A DNA stretch of 26,213 nt from Methanomassiliicoccaceae archaeon UBA404 (GTDB lineage Archaea; Thermoplasmatota; Thermoplasmata; Methanomassiliicoccales; Methanomethylophilaceae). The stretch spans positions 1-26,213 of the forward strand of contig DAHY01000023.1 in the NCBI GenBank assembly GCA_002498605.1. Reading direction: 5' to 3'. This document shows, in pieces, positions 1 through 7,290 of this stretch (the first letter of the stretch is position 1; each line of letters opens with the position of its first letter). Below the pieces are notes generated by a model. It searched no databases. It saw only the letters and a list, made by a program, of their open reading frames with translations, and was not told the origin of the DNA. The translations under genes were made by a program, and so were the position numbers.

Positions 1-213
1 CATTATATTAATCCAAAGGGATGTAATTGGTATCCATCAACCATAATATACTAAAACACGTACGAATATATCATCGCTATCCAAATAACGGAATTCTATT
101 AAATGCCGATTACTGATCACATTGAAAGATGTTACCGATTGGAGGAGTATTTCCTTAAAGGATTCCGACTCTTATGTATTACTATACGCGCGGTAATAGG
201 CGGTTTGTGTAAG

Positions 214-223
214 TTTATTTATA
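214..223 (+). promoter_or_regulatory. TATA-like box of the rpl44e operon
   Basis: TTTATTTATA lies about 55 nt before the rpl44e start, so transcription should begin near 245-250 and leave a short leader. That leader contains a Shine-Dalgarno-like GGTGA at 261-265, 7 nt before the ATG at 273. Upstream of this box (1-210) I see only AT-rich DNA and one unconvincing 55-codon reading frame. The assignment rests on sequence and spacing alone. Confidence 0.45.
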
Positions 224-272
224 CGACCTCATTATTAGCACGTTCTGTCCAACGGACAAAGGTGACTTAATA

Positions 273-551
273 ATGAAAATGCCCAGGGCCATTATGACTT
301 ACTGTCCTTTTTGTGAGACTCACACTCTGCATGACGTGGAGAGGGTCAGAAAGAAAAAGGCCAGTGAGCTGAAATGGGGTCAGAGGAGATTCAGGGAAGT
401 AACATCCGGTTACGGAGGTTTCCCCAGACCCAAACCGGAAGGAAGAGAAAAACCAACCAAAAGAGTGAACATCAGGTACAGATGCACCACGTGCAAAAAA
501 GCACATCTTACAAGCTGCATCAGGGCCAAGAAGTTCGAACTTACAGAGTGA
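273..551 (+). CDS. rpl44e: 50S ribosomal protein L44e
   Basis: The 92-residue product is a zinc-ribbon protein of the large ribosomal subunit, near the E site. It shows the family N-terminus (MKMPRAIMTYCPFCETHT), a first Cys pair CPFC at about residues 11-14 and a second pair CTTC at about 72-75 within RYRCTTCKKAH. The body between them is very basic. Length fits archaeal L44e. The ATG at 273 has a GGTGA ribosome-binding site 7 nt upstream. It is the first gene of a block with rps27e, aif2a, nop10 and a PAC2 gene, an order widely conserved in Euryarchaeota, and it is separated by only 4 nt from rps27e. Confidence 0.97.
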   Translation: MKMPRAIMTYCPFCETHTLHDVERVRKKKASELKWGQRRFREVTSGYGGFPRPKPEGREKPTKRVNIRYRCTTCKKAHLTSCIRAKKFELTE

Positions 552-555
552 TTAA

Positions 556-720
556 ATGACAAATTTCATTAAAATCAAATGTCAGGACTGCGGAAACGAG
601 CAGATCGCTTTCAGGAAACCTGCCACGGAGGTAAAGTGCCTTGTGTGCGGTTCCACCCTCATACTCCCCAAAGGCGGAGTGGGAGAAATTAAAGGCGAAG
701 TGCTCGAGGTGGTCAGCTGA
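556..720 (+). CDS. rps27e: 30S ribosomal protein S27e
   Basis: This 54-residue zinc-ribbon protein of the small ribosomal subunit is short enough to be missed by length-limited gene callers. It begins MTNFIKIKCQDCGNEQ, with CQDC and later CLVC as the two zinc-binding Cys pairs, and ends with the family-typical GEIKGEVLEVVS. The ATG at 556 lies 4 nt after the rpl44e stop. No strong ribosome-binding site is visible, so translation is probably coupled. Its TGA (718-720) shares the A with the ATG of aif2a. Identity rests on the Cys pattern, size and context, all of which fit archaeal S27e. Confidence 0.95.
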   Translation: MTNFIKIKCQDCGNEQIAFRKPATEVKCLVCGSTLILPKGGVGEIKGEVLEVVS

Positions 721-1493
721 TGTCTAGAGCCAAGGGCTTTCCCGAGTATGGCGAACTTGTCGTGTGTTCCGTTCAGGACGTAAAGAACTACGGTGCTTTC
801 GTAACTCTGGACGAATATGACGAAAAAGTAGGATTCATACACATAAGGGATGTTGCCACTGGCTGGGTAAAATACGTCAGAGACTACGTCAGAGAAGGCC
901 AAAAAGTAGTCTGCAAAGTCCTGGGCGTGGACTCTAAAAAAGGTCAGATAGATTTATCCCTGAAATCGGTGAACGCGCACCAGAAAAGGGAAAAAATTCA
1001 ATTTTGGAAAAACGATAAAAAAGCCGAAAAACTCATGGAGATCATTGCGGAACGCATGTCAATTCCCGGGACTGATGTTTATGATATGTTCGGCAATGAG
1101 CTTATCGACGCGTACGGAACGCTTTACGGAGCTTTTGAGGGTGCCGTGGCTGACCGGGAAATGTTCCTCAATGAGTTCTCGGGAGATTGGACCGATACCT
1201 TCATGGAAGTCGCCAATGAGAACATCGCCGTATCCACAGTTCAGATTGATGGTACGCTTATAATGACTTCTGCGGCTCCCAACGGTGTTGTTCAGATAAG
1301 AGAAGCTCTTGAGGCGGGATTGGCCGTCGGCGAGGAATTCGATGTGGGGATCCACTGTATCGGATGCCCCCGCTACAGAATCGTTGTCAAAGCAAGAGAG
1401 TACAAAGAGGCTGAAGAAATTCTCAAAAATGTTTCTGATGTCGCTATCGAACACTTGGAGGCCGCGGGAGGTACCGCGACCCTCAAACGCTGA
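720..1493 (+). CDS. eif2a: translation initiation factor aIF2 subunit alpha
   Basis: The 257-residue protein is the alpha subunit of archaeal initiation factor 2, which with beta and gamma delivers initiator Met-tRNA to the small subunit. Residues about 10-85 form an S1/OB domain (GELVVCSVQDVKNYGAF, later GFIHIRDV and GQIDLSLKSV). A helical middle follows, and a C-terminal alpha/beta domain from about 175 interacts with the gamma subunit in this family. Full length for archaeal aIF2-alpha is about 260-270. Its ATG overlaps the rps27e stop by one base, indicating translational coupling. It is followed 5 nt later by nop10. Confidence 0.97.
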   Translation: MSRAKGFPEYGELVVCSVQDVKNYGAFVTLDEYDEKVGFIHIRDVATGWVKYVRDYVREGQKVVCKVLGVDSKKGQIDLSLKSVNAHQKREKIQFWKNDKKAEKLMEIIAERMSIPGTDVYDMFGNELIDAYGTLYGAFEGAVADREMFLNEFSGDWTDTFMEVANENIAVSTVQIDGTLIMTSAAPNGVVQIREALEAGLAVGEEFDVGIHCIGCPRYRIVVKAREYKEAEEILKNVSDVAIEHLEAAGGTATLKR

Positions 1494-1498
1494 GATAA

Positions 1499-1690
1499 AT
1501 GAGAATCATGAATAAAATGATGCGTTGCGTGTGCGGAAGATACACATTCAAACAAACGTGTCCTGTCTGTGGAGCTGATACTGTTCAACCCGCACCTCCG
1601 AGATATTCTCCGGAAGACCGCTACGGTATGTATCGTCGCAAAGCCATTGAAGAGGAGTATGGAGAAAATGGAAAGTATCGTGATATATGA
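1499..1690 (+). CDS. nop10: H/ACA ribonucleoprotein subunit Nop10
   Basis: The small zinc-ribbon protein (63 residues from the ATG at 1499) resembles Nop10, which binds Cbf5 in H/ACA RNPs and helps direct rRNA pseudouridylation. It has CVCGRYTFKQTCPVCG, matching the family Cys pattern, then the characteristic PPRYSPEDRYGMYRRK stretch. In-frame ATGs at 1508, 1517 and 1520 are alternative starts. The ones nearer the first Cys would give a length closer to typical archaeal Nop10 (about 55-60). The 3' end overlaps the probable start of the PAC2 gene by 23 nt. Confidence 0.92.
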   Translation: MRIMNKMMRCVCGRYTFKQTCPVCGADTVQPAPPRYSPEDRYGMYRRKAIEEEYGENGKYRDI

Positions 1691-2414
1691 TTCCAGACCG
1701 GAACTCAACAGACCTATTGTCGTAGAAGGTCTTCCCGGCATCGGCAATGTGGGTAAAATAGCGGCCGAATATCTTGCAGAGGCTTTGAACGCGGAACGGT
1801 TTGCTTCCATATATTCTCCGGATTTTCCGCCGCAGGTTCTTGTCGACGAGGAAAACGTTGCGGATTTTGCAAGAAATGAACTTTGGTTCGCAAAAGCCAA
1901 AGACGTGGATCTTGTGTTTATTTTGGGAGACTACCAGGGATCGTCTTCCGAAGGACAGTTCCTGGTGTGCAAACAGATAATAGACCTTCTTTTAAAGTAC
2001 GATCCTGTTGAAATCATCACCCTCGGCGGATACGGAACGGGAACCATCATAGAGACTCCGAGAGTGCTCGGAGCCGTATCAAAAGTTGAGGTGAAAGCCG
2101 CCTATGAAAAATTGGGTGTTGTTTTTGAACCTCACGAACCAAAAGGCGGAATCGCCGGTGCCAGCGCAATGTTTTTGGCACTGGGTCAGATATACGGTAT
2201 CAATTCCATCTGCCTTATGGGAGAAACCGCGGGATACTTTATCGACCATAAAAGTGCCGCCGCAATCATGGAAATTTTGGTTAAAAAATTGGACGTGGAA
2301 GTTGATACCGAGGAATTGGACAATCATTCTGCGATGATTGACGAATTAAACCAAAAAGTCCGTGAACTTGAGAGCGGTCGAACCACCGAAGAAGATTTGA
2401 ATTACTTCGGATAA
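1668..2414 (+). CDS. PAC2-family protein (proteasome-assembly-chaperone-like)
   Basis: The protein of about 248 residues belongs to the archaeal PAC2 / ATP-grasp-like family related to eukaryotic proteasome assembly chaperone 2. It has the family opening DSRPELNRPIVVEGLPGIG, a glycine-rich GGYGTGTI segment and GGIAGASAMFLALG. The C-terminus (MIDELNQKVRELESG) looks like a short coiled coil. The frame is open back to 1569, but homology should begin at MESIVIYDS. I chose ATG 1668, with GAGGAG at 1652-1657; ATG 1659 is the alternative. The gene starts inside nop10. Its place beside nop10 and aIF2-alpha is conserved in many archaea, but its exact archaeal function is not established. Confidence 0.88.
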   Translation: MESIVIYDSRPELNRPIVVEGLPGIGNVGKIAAEYLAEALNAERFASIYSPDFPPQVLVDEENVADFARNELWFAKAKDVDLVFILGDYQGSSSEGQFLVCKQIIDLLLKYDPVEIITLGGYGTGTIIETPRVLGAVSKVEVKAAYEKLGVVFEPHEPKGGIAGASAMFLALGQIYGINSICLMGETAGYFIDHKSAAAIMEILVKKLDVEVDTEELDNHSAMIDELNQKVRELESGRTTEEDLNYFG

Positions 2415-2467
2415 AACCGCTTTTGACCAAAACGGTTTTAAGTATGTTGCATATAGTCCTCGATTGT

Positions 2468-2578
2468 CCCCACCTAGCTCAGTCTGGCCAGAGCGGCTGA
2501 CTGTAGAGTGTTTCCGGAATTTCCGGTGCAGCCGCCGATATCAGCAGGTCCCCTGTTCAAATCAGGGGGTGGGGACCA
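2468..2578 (+). tRNA. tRNA-Tyr (anticodon GTA) with an intron
   Basis: The exons fold into a complete tRNA. The acceptor stem is CCCCACC (2468-2474) with GGTGGGG (2568-2574); the D stem GCTC/GAGC; the anticodon stem GCTGA (2496-2500) with TCAGC (2541-2545); the T arm CCCTG/CAGGG with loop TTCAAAT. C1-G72 and A73 are archaeal tyrosine identity features. The loop reads C-T-GTA-G before the interruption and A after it, so the mature loop is CTGTAGA. Removing 33 nt (2507-2539, or shifted by one because both flanks carry A) gives the canonical position 37/38 intron. CCA (2576-2578) is encoded. An oligo-T tract follows. Confidence 0.93.
2507..2539 (+). other. tRNA-Tyr intron (33 nt)
   Basis: This insert between tRNA positions 37 and 38 is inferred from the flanking exon pairing. 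Internally, CCGGA (2514-2518) and TCCGG (2522-2526) form a 5-bp hairpin with a 3-nt loop. CTGTA in the anticodon loop can pair with TGCAG (2527-2531), and CGGCTG (2494-2499) can alternatively pair with CAGCCG (2529-2534). I could not draw a strict 3-nt bulge / 4-bp helix / 3-nt bulge around the predicted junctions, so the splice motif may be relaxed or the boundaries slightly different. Confidence 0.75.
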
Positions 2579-2585
2579 TTTTTTT
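2579..2585 (+). terminator. oligo-T terminator after tRNA-Tyr
   Basis: Seven consecutive T residues directly follow the encoded CCA end of tRNA-Tyr. Archaeal RNA polymerase commonly terminates at such tracts. The stretch from here to 2821 holds no gene I can support. It contains a 7-bp inverted repeat (ACAGAGG at 2717-2723, CCTCTGT at 2761-2767) of unknown meaning, and then the promoter of the next gene. Confidence 0.55.
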
Positions 2586-2794
2586 CCAATCCCGCTCGTA
2601 AATTCGGCACACATAATTCGTTCAAAATCAATTTCAAAAAGTACATACCCAGTTCTGCAATTGATTGGCAACACTTACAGTCTGCCTGATGTGATTGAAT
2701 AAAGATTATCAAAAAAACAGAGGACCGTCGGAACTCTCGTATTTTAAGAACAGGAATAAACCTCTGTGACAGCTGTTAAGCTCCCGAGGTACTT

Positions 2795-2803
2795 ATTAAT
2801 AAG
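2795..2803 (+). promoter_or_regulatory. TATA-like box of the Mrr_N/DUF3883 gene
   Basis: TATTAATAA is centred about 25 nt before the ATG at 2822, the spacing expected for a leaderless or nearly leaderless archaeal transcript. A second AT-rich run (TTATTTATT, about 2811-2819) abuts the start but is too close to serve as the TATA box of this gene. This spacing favours the first ATG at 2822 over the one at 2834. Confidence 0.4.
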
Positions 2804-2821
2804 GATCGGTTTATTTATTCT

Positions 2822-4135
2822 ATGGGCTTTAGCATGTCGGTTCCCGAGTATTATGAGATATATCTTCCGCTTCTTGAAACATTGAACACGAAACCTGCAT
2901 TTTTACCGAATGATGTCTACGGTCCTTTGGCAACAAGAATTAATGAGGTCTCGGGAGAAGAGAAAGTAATACTCAAAAACGGGGGATATGAATTTGTAAA
3001 TCGCGTAAATTGGGCAATAATTCATCTTAAAGAAGCTGGGTTGCTCAAAGAGGATGACAATCACTATGTATCCGTAACTGACGAGGGAAAGCGTGTATTA
3101 TCTTCACTTCCCCATAGAATTGACAACGATTTTTTAATGCAGTATCAAAGTTTTCGCATTTATGATGAGGAATCGCGTCAAAAGAATGTGAAAGAAGATA
3201 TTGATGATACTGACCCGGATAACGAACCGAGAATAAAAACAGTCAAAGAGTGGATCGGGATTCTGCAAAATGAAATAGAAGAGGAAACTTCCGTAGTTTC
3301 AATCCTCAAATGTTACATTACCCGTCCGAATTTTGAAGGCGATCAAAACAGCATAAAGACTGCATGCGGCTTCAAGGACCTGACATTTAAAATTGTTAGA
3401 TTCGGTGAACGTATCATAAAGCAGACAGGAATACCCAGAATCTATAGGGACAGAGGTAATTCAAATGTTGAACAGCATTATTATAATATTCCTTTCAAAG
3501 GCAGATATTTTGGCAAAAAATTTCTTTGGAGGCTCAGACCGGAGCTTGTCGATGCGTTATTGATTCTCGATGCGGATGTAGAACAATCTCTCGATAAAAC
3601 GGAGCTTATTAAAATAGATACAAATGTCGATTTGGAACTCGTCGAATGGGATTATTTAGAAAGACATGTTTCAAATAAACGCAATAGCGGCACTCTGAGA
3701 AAACAGGATTATGATCTTCTGTCAAAGACACGGCGTAATATCGGAGACGCCGGGGAAGAATTGGTTTTAAGGTACGAGAAAACCAAACTGAAAAAGTGCG
3801 GTCGCGACGATTTATCTGAAAAAGTCCGGTGGGATTCAAAAGAAAAGGGTGACGGCCTCGGTTATGATATTTATTCTTTTGACACAGATGGCAATGAGAT
3901 GCTGATTGAAGTCAAAACGACTTCCCGTAAAGAAAATCAATTGCAGTTTTACATATCCGATAACGAAGTGAAAAAATATTTTGATAATGAGAATGTTTTC
4001 ATCTATTTCGTTTTTGATATACACAATAAGCCGAAACTACACATCGTGAAACGAGAACAATTTGTAAAGAAGTTTTTGACGCCTTGTCAATATTACGTGA
4101 ATATAGATGTTGTTAAAAATAACTCTGCGAAATAA
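2822..4135 (+). CDS. Mrr_N / DUF3883 restriction-nuclease-like protein
   Basis: The 437-residue protein looks like a nucleic-acid-targeting defence enzyme. Residues about 7-95 resemble the winged-helix Mrr N-terminal domain (YEFVNRVNWAIIHLKEAGLL). Residues about 143-248 resemble the DNA-reading modules seen in McrB-type and other restriction proteins, ending in FLWRLRPELVDALL. Residues about 308-410 match DUF3883: GDAGEELVLRYE, then GLGYDI (346-350) and IEVKTT (E363, K365). D349...E363-x-K365 is consistent with a PD-(D/E)XK-type nuclease core. No methyltransferase or helicase partner is adjacent. The gene looks richer in A/T-ending codons than its neighbours and sits just after a tRNA, consistent with horizontal gain (inference). 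Its target is unknown. Confidence 0.8.
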   Translation: MGFSMSVPEYYEIYLPLLETLNTKPAFLPNDVYGPLATRINEVSGEEKVILKNGGYEFVNRVNWAIIHLKEAGLLKEDDNHYVSVTDEGKRVLSSLPHRIDNDFLMQYQSFRIYDEESRQKNVKEDIDDTDPDNEPRIKTVKEWIGILQNEIEEETSVVSILKCYITRPNFEGDQNSIKTACGFKDLTFKIVRFGERIIKQTGIPRIYRDRGNSNVEQHYYNIPFKGRYFGKKFLWRLRPELVDALLILDADVEQSLDKTELIKIDTNVDLELVEWDYLERHVSNKRNSGTLRKQDYDLLSKTRRNIGDAGEELVLRYEKTKLKKCGRDDLSEKVRWDSKEKGDGLGYDIYSFDTDGNEMLIEVKTTSRKENQLQFYISDNEVKKYFDNENVFIYFVFDIHNKPKLHIVKREQFVKKFLTPCQYYVNIDVVKNNSAK

Positions 4136-4288
4136 AGGAGCCATACGCTTACCTAAAAATAATTTTGATCTACGTGGTACGGCATATGTGATATCATAGA
4201 AGGCAGACTCGTGCTTAATTTTAAACTGGCACTTGATGTTTGAAGAAAAATATTCAAAAGAAAAAACAATTTCGGAAAACGTTTAATC

Positions 4289-4338
4289 ATGCACAACGCG
4301 AGAAACGAAAAATAAATTCCGTCAGTCGCATTGTGCAT
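4289..4338 (-). terminator. stem-loop downstream of the minus-strand NifX/MinD operon
   Basis: Arms ATGCACAACGCG (4289-4300) and CGCATTGTGCAT (4327-4338) are inverted repeats, 11 of 12 matching, around a 26-nt AT-rich loop. They lie 22 nt after the stop of the last operon gene at 4360. On the minus strand they are followed by a T-rich stretch containing a T6 run (about 4262-4270). A transcript 3' end or stabilising hairpin is the simplest reading. Nothing else of note was seen in 4136-4359. Confidence 0.5.
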
Positions 4339-4359
4339 TTTATTGTGTTTTTTTCCCGT

Positions 4360-4716
4360 TCATTGATCGCATTCGTCGTGGTGCATGTGTTCCTGGCACA
4401 CCGATCCGGTCGATTTGAGAGACCCTCTCAGAAAATCCTCGGCGGCGGCCCTGGCTTCTCCGGAAGCCCCTACGATTACCTCGATTCCGTTCTCATTGAA
4501 CAGATCCACTGCACCCGCTCCCATACCTCCGGATATGATGACGTTTGCTCCCTGTTCCTTCAAAAATACCGGAAGGAATCCGGGACGGTGTCCGGGGTTC
4601 TCAAAAACTTTGGAATCCACAATAACACCGTTCTCTGCGTCATACGCCCTGAAATATTTGCAGTGACCGAAATGCTGGGTCACCTGTTCTCCATCGCTTG
4701 CTACGAATATTCTCAT
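4360..4716 (-). CDS. NifX/NifB-type iron-molybdenum cofactor-binding-like protein, Cys/His tail
   Basis: The 118-residue protein belongs to the dinitrogenase iron-molybdenum cofactor family (NifX, C-terminal NifB, ORP), small RNase-H-fold carriers of metal-sulfur clusters. It shows MRIFVASDG, HFGHCKYF (residues 15-22), the glycine-rich ISGGMGAGAVDLF (about 61-73) and a typical end of domain. A tail from about 104 reads GSVCQEHMHHDECDQ, with two Cys and three His, likely metal binding. It is the last gene of the operon, separated by 49 nt from the MBL-fold gene. No nitrogenase genes are nearby, so a role in nitrogen fixation is not implied. The cargo metal is unknown. Confidence 0.88.
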   Translation of the reverse strand: MRIFVASDGEQVTQHFGHCKYFRAYDAENGVIVDSKVFENPGHRPGFLPVFLKEQGANVIISGGMGAGAVDLFNENGIEVIVGASGEARAAAEDFLRGSLKSTGSVCQEHMHHDECDQ

Positions 4717-4765
4717 TTATTATTCTCCTTTTGTTTTTCTGCAAATCTGTTTTTTTAATCTGTTT

Positions 4766-5584
4766 TTATGGTTCCAGTATATTTCCCGTTCCCATTCTTC
4801 CAATATTTTCTTTCAGTACCTCTTTCATTTTTTTGTAAGCCGGTTCTTCGGTGCAATGGCCCGTGAAGAATTTGGCTCCTGTCTCCGAAAGAACCTCGGA
4901 TATCCTGTAAACGTCGGACATGTCTTCGCTGTTTTCCGATTTTGCGCGAAGATGAAACCCTCCGATTACGGCGTCGGGAAACTTTCCGAGTATTTCCTTG
5001 GCTTTGGCGACTATGTTTGCGATTCCGCGATGCGAACATCCGGCAATCAGGACGGCTTTGCCGTCTTCCTTGATTATTAAATTCTGTTCATGTTCAAAAT
5101 CGTCCGGATGAGGATTTTCCATCGAACCCGCCAACAGATTTCCGTTGCCCGACGGAACGGGATATTCTTTACCGGTTCCGCTGAACAGTATGATTTCTTC
5201 CGATATCTCCGTAATTCCGTCTGTGAATATCATTCTGGAATTATGTTTTAAATCGGGATTGAGCCCTATGTCCGTGTATTTTCCGTCTCTCAGTGCCAGA
5301 TGGAGTTCGAAAGCATTTTTATGAATGTAAACGGGGGCGTGTTTGTTGATATCGAGGAAATAATCTATGCCGCCTCCGTGATCGTAATGCCCGTGGGATA
5401 TTACGGCAAACTGCACATCTTTCAAATCTATGCGCATCGTTTCCGCGTTACGGATGAATCTGTCGCCCTGGCCCGTGTCGAACAGTATTCTGTGTTTTCC
5501 GGACTCTATGAACAGGCTGAGCCCGTGTTCGCCTTCGGGACCTCCGGGAACGGATGTGTTGTCCACCAGAACGTGTACTTTCAT
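4766..5584 (-). CDS. MBL-fold metallohydrolase (COG1237-like)
   Basis: The 272-residue protein has the metallo-beta-lactamase fold with the dinuclear-metal motif HGHYDHGGG (H64, H66, D68, H69). Further ligands probably lie in IAGCSHRGIANIV and near the C-terminal TGHCTEEPAY. The start MKVHVLVDNTS and the GLSLFIESGKHRILFDTG stretch are typical of COG1237, which includes proteins annotated as pterin-ribofuranosylaminobenzene-phosphate synthase-like. That annotation is weak and the substrate is unknown. The ATG (5582-5584) overlaps the stop of the upstream ATPase gene by 4 nt, so it is co-translated with the metal-cluster operon. Confidence 0.85.
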   Translation of the reverse strand: MKVHVLVDNTSVPGGPEGEHGLSLFIESGKHRILFDTGQGDRFIRNAETMRIDLKDVQFAVISHGHYDHGGGIDYFLDINKHAPVYIHKNAFELHLALRDGKYTDIGLNPDLKHNSRMIFTDGITEISEEIILFSGTGKEYPVPSGNGNLLAGSMENPHPDDFEHEQNLIIKEDGKAVLIAGCSHRGIANIVAKAKEILGKFPDAVIGGFHLRAKSENSEDMSDVYRISEVLSETGAKFFTGHCTEEPAYKKMKEVLKENIGRMGTGNILEP

Positions 5585-6456
5585 TTGCGTCCTCCTTCGA
5601 ATATTTTCATAACCTTCTCAAAAATTTCCCTGACCGCGTCTCCCGCGGGACAGTTGACATCTGCTATCGTGAGACCGTCGTTAACGGCTTTGACCGCCAA
5701 AGGATCGTATGGTATTTCTCCGACGTAAGGAACTTTTCTTTCCTTGCAATATGTTCTGATCCGATCGGTTATTTCCGGATTGAGATCCGCTTTGTTGACA
5801 CATACCGCCGTTTCGGCTCTGAGTCCTTTCGCGGTATCGAGAATTCTCGTCATATCGCTGAATCCCGACATTGACGGCTCGGTTACCACCAGTACCGTAT
5901 CCGCGCCGGTCATGGATGCTATGACGGGACAGCCTATTCCGGGAGAACCGTCGATTATTGCGAATTCCGCGTCTGCAGCCGCCTTTTTAAGTTGATTTTT
6001 AACCTGAGTTACCAACAGTCCCGATGTTCCGTTTCCCATTCTGAGCTGAGCCGTGGAGAATACGCCTTTCTCTATGTCATCGAACAGTCTGAGATCGCCG
6101 GCAACCGTCGCCCGCATTTCTATCGCGTCAACCGGACAGATTGCTTCGCATAATCCGCAACCTTCGCAGGCAAATTGGTTTACGGTTGTTTTTTCGTTCA
6201 CATCCACCGCGTTGAATCTGCACATTTCCGAACAGAGTCCGCACATTGTGCAAACGTTTTCGTTTATGAACGCCTTCGGAAGTCCGAAGTAATCGCTTCT
6301 GATTCCTTCGCCTTCGTACTTCATTATGAGATGAAGATTGGGGGCGTCAACGTCGCAGTCCGCACAGGCTCTGACCTGTGACAGCCGTATCATCGCTCCG
6401 GCCACCGTTGTCTTCCCGGTTCCGCCTTTGCCGCTGAGTATCAGCAACTGTTTCAT
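5581..6456 (-). CDS. MinD-like P-loop ATPase with two 4Fe-4S ferredoxin motifs (downstream copy)
   Basis: The 291-residue ATPase belongs to the SIMIBI/MinD/Mrp class. It has a deviant Walker A, GKGGTGKTT (about 9-17), and DCDVDAPN as switch I. A bacterial-type ferredoxin domain is inserted at about 62-115, with C69/C72/C75/C79 and C97/C100/C103/C107, enough for two [4Fe-4S] clusters. DGSPGIGCPV holds the Walker B region. Such proteins (COG1149) are thought to couple ATP hydrolysis to Fe-S or metal-cluster insertion or to carrier remodelling. It overlaps genes on both sides by 4 nt. It is paired with a similar ATPase encoded immediately upstream, so a heterodimer is plausible (inference). Confidence 0.92.
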   Translation of the reverse strand: MKQLLILSGKGGTGKTTVAGAMIRLSQVRACADCDVDAPNLHLIMKYEGEGIRSDYFGLPKAFINENVCTMCGLCSEMCRFNAVDVNEKTTVNQFACEGCGLCEAICPVDAIEMRATVAGDLRLFDDIEKGVFSTAQLRMGNGTSGLLVTQVKNQLKKAAADAEFAIIDGSPGIGCPVIASMTGADTVLVVTEPSMSGFSDMTRILDTAKGLRAETAVCVNKADLNPEITDRIRTYCKERKVPYVGEIPYDPLAVKAVNDGLTIADVNCPAGDAVREIFEKVMKIFEGGRK

Positions 6457-7289
6457 TGGGCCGCCTCTTTTATGTTATCCAGTATTTCAGAGAATAATTT
6501 TTTAAAATGCGAATCTTCGGCGACGGCTATCCTCGCCTCCGAACTGAGAAGACCCAGCTTCCTGTCGAAAGGTATCCTGCCTATTATGTCAATATTGTTT
6601 TTCAGACAGTATTCCTCGGACGGGTTTCTTTCCCCTCCGATGTCTTTGTTCAGTATTACTCCGAAGGGTTTTTCAAAAGTACGTACCAACTCGGCGACCA
6701 TGTTCAGATTGTGCGCTCCGAACACCGTGGGTTCGGAAACCAGTACACAAAAATCGGCGTCTTTGATGCTTTCCATTACGGAACAGGAACTTCCGGGGGG
6801 ACAGTCCACGAACACATTGCCGGCCTCCGGGATCTTCTCTGACAGTCTGTCTATTATCGGTATTCCCGCGACTTCGCCTATGTTCATTATACCGGTGTGT
6901 ATTTTGATATCTCCGGATTGGCCGGATTCCACGTATCCCACGGTTCTTGGAAATTCCGTTATGGCTTTTTGCGGACAGATGACTTTGCATCCCCCGCAGG
7001 AATGACACATTTCCGGGAACACCTTCAAACGGTCCAGGGTGTACGCCAATGCGTTAAATCTGCAGAATCTGACGCATTCCGTGCATCCGTTGCATTTATC
7101 CGGATTAGATCTGGGAATGAGTACTTCGACGGCCTCCCGTTCGACGTTTTCGGGTTTCAGATAAAGATGGCCGTTGGGTTCTTCCACATCGCAGTCCACG
7201 TAGACAGACGGGGCGGCCACCGTTGCAAGGTTAACGGATACCATCGTCTTGCCGGTGCCGCCCTTGCCGCTTAGCACCGCAATCTTCAT
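6453..7289 (-). CDS. MinD-like P-loop ATPase with two 4Fe-4S ferredoxin motifs (upstream copy)
   Basis: The 278-residue paralogue of the next gene has deviant Walker A GKGGTGKT (about 8-15), DCDVEEPNGH, and a ferredoxin insertion with C66/C69/C72/C76 and C95/C98/C101/C105. FVDCPPGSSCSV gives the Walker B region. The reading frame is open further upstream, but MKIAVLSGKGG at 7289 is the only sensible start: the P-loop must be N-terminal, and the preceding gene ends at 7291. It overlaps its downstream paralogue by 4 nt. The pair resembles the two MinD-type ATPases that accompany orange-protein (ORP) genes in sulfate reducers. Function here is inferred. Confidence 0.92.
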   Translation of the reverse strand: MKIAVLSGKGGTGKTMVSVNLATVAAPSVYVDCDVEEPNGHLYLKPENVEREAVEVLIPRSNPDKCNGCTECVRFCRFNALAYTLDRLKVFPEMCHSCGGCKVICPQKAITEFPRTVGYVESGQSGDIKIHTGIMNIGEVAGIPIIDRLSEKIPEAGNVFVDCPPGSSCSVMESIKDADFCVLVSEPTVFGAHNLNMVAELVRTFEKPFGVILNKDIGGERNPSEEYCLKNNIDIIGRIPFDRKLGLLSSEARIAVAEDSHFKKLFSEILDNIKEAAQ

Positions 7290-7290
7290 A

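Noticed and set aside
103..270. A 55-codon + strand frame starting MPITDHIERC upstream of rpl44e
   Set aside because: It overlaps the likely promoter of the rpl44e operon, has no ribosome-binding site and no recognisable domain, so it is probably chance.
2717..2767. Inverted repeat ACAGAGG/CCTCTGT between tRNA-Tyr and the nuclease gene, considered as a small RNA or attachment site
   Set aside because: The 7-bp arms with a 37-nt loop are weak, no C/D or H/ACA boxes are clear, and no copy of the tRNA 3' end is found downstream of the nuclease gene.
4240..4758. A 172-codon + strand frame
   Set aside because: It is the antisense of the NifX-like gene at 4360-4716, which has clear family motifs.
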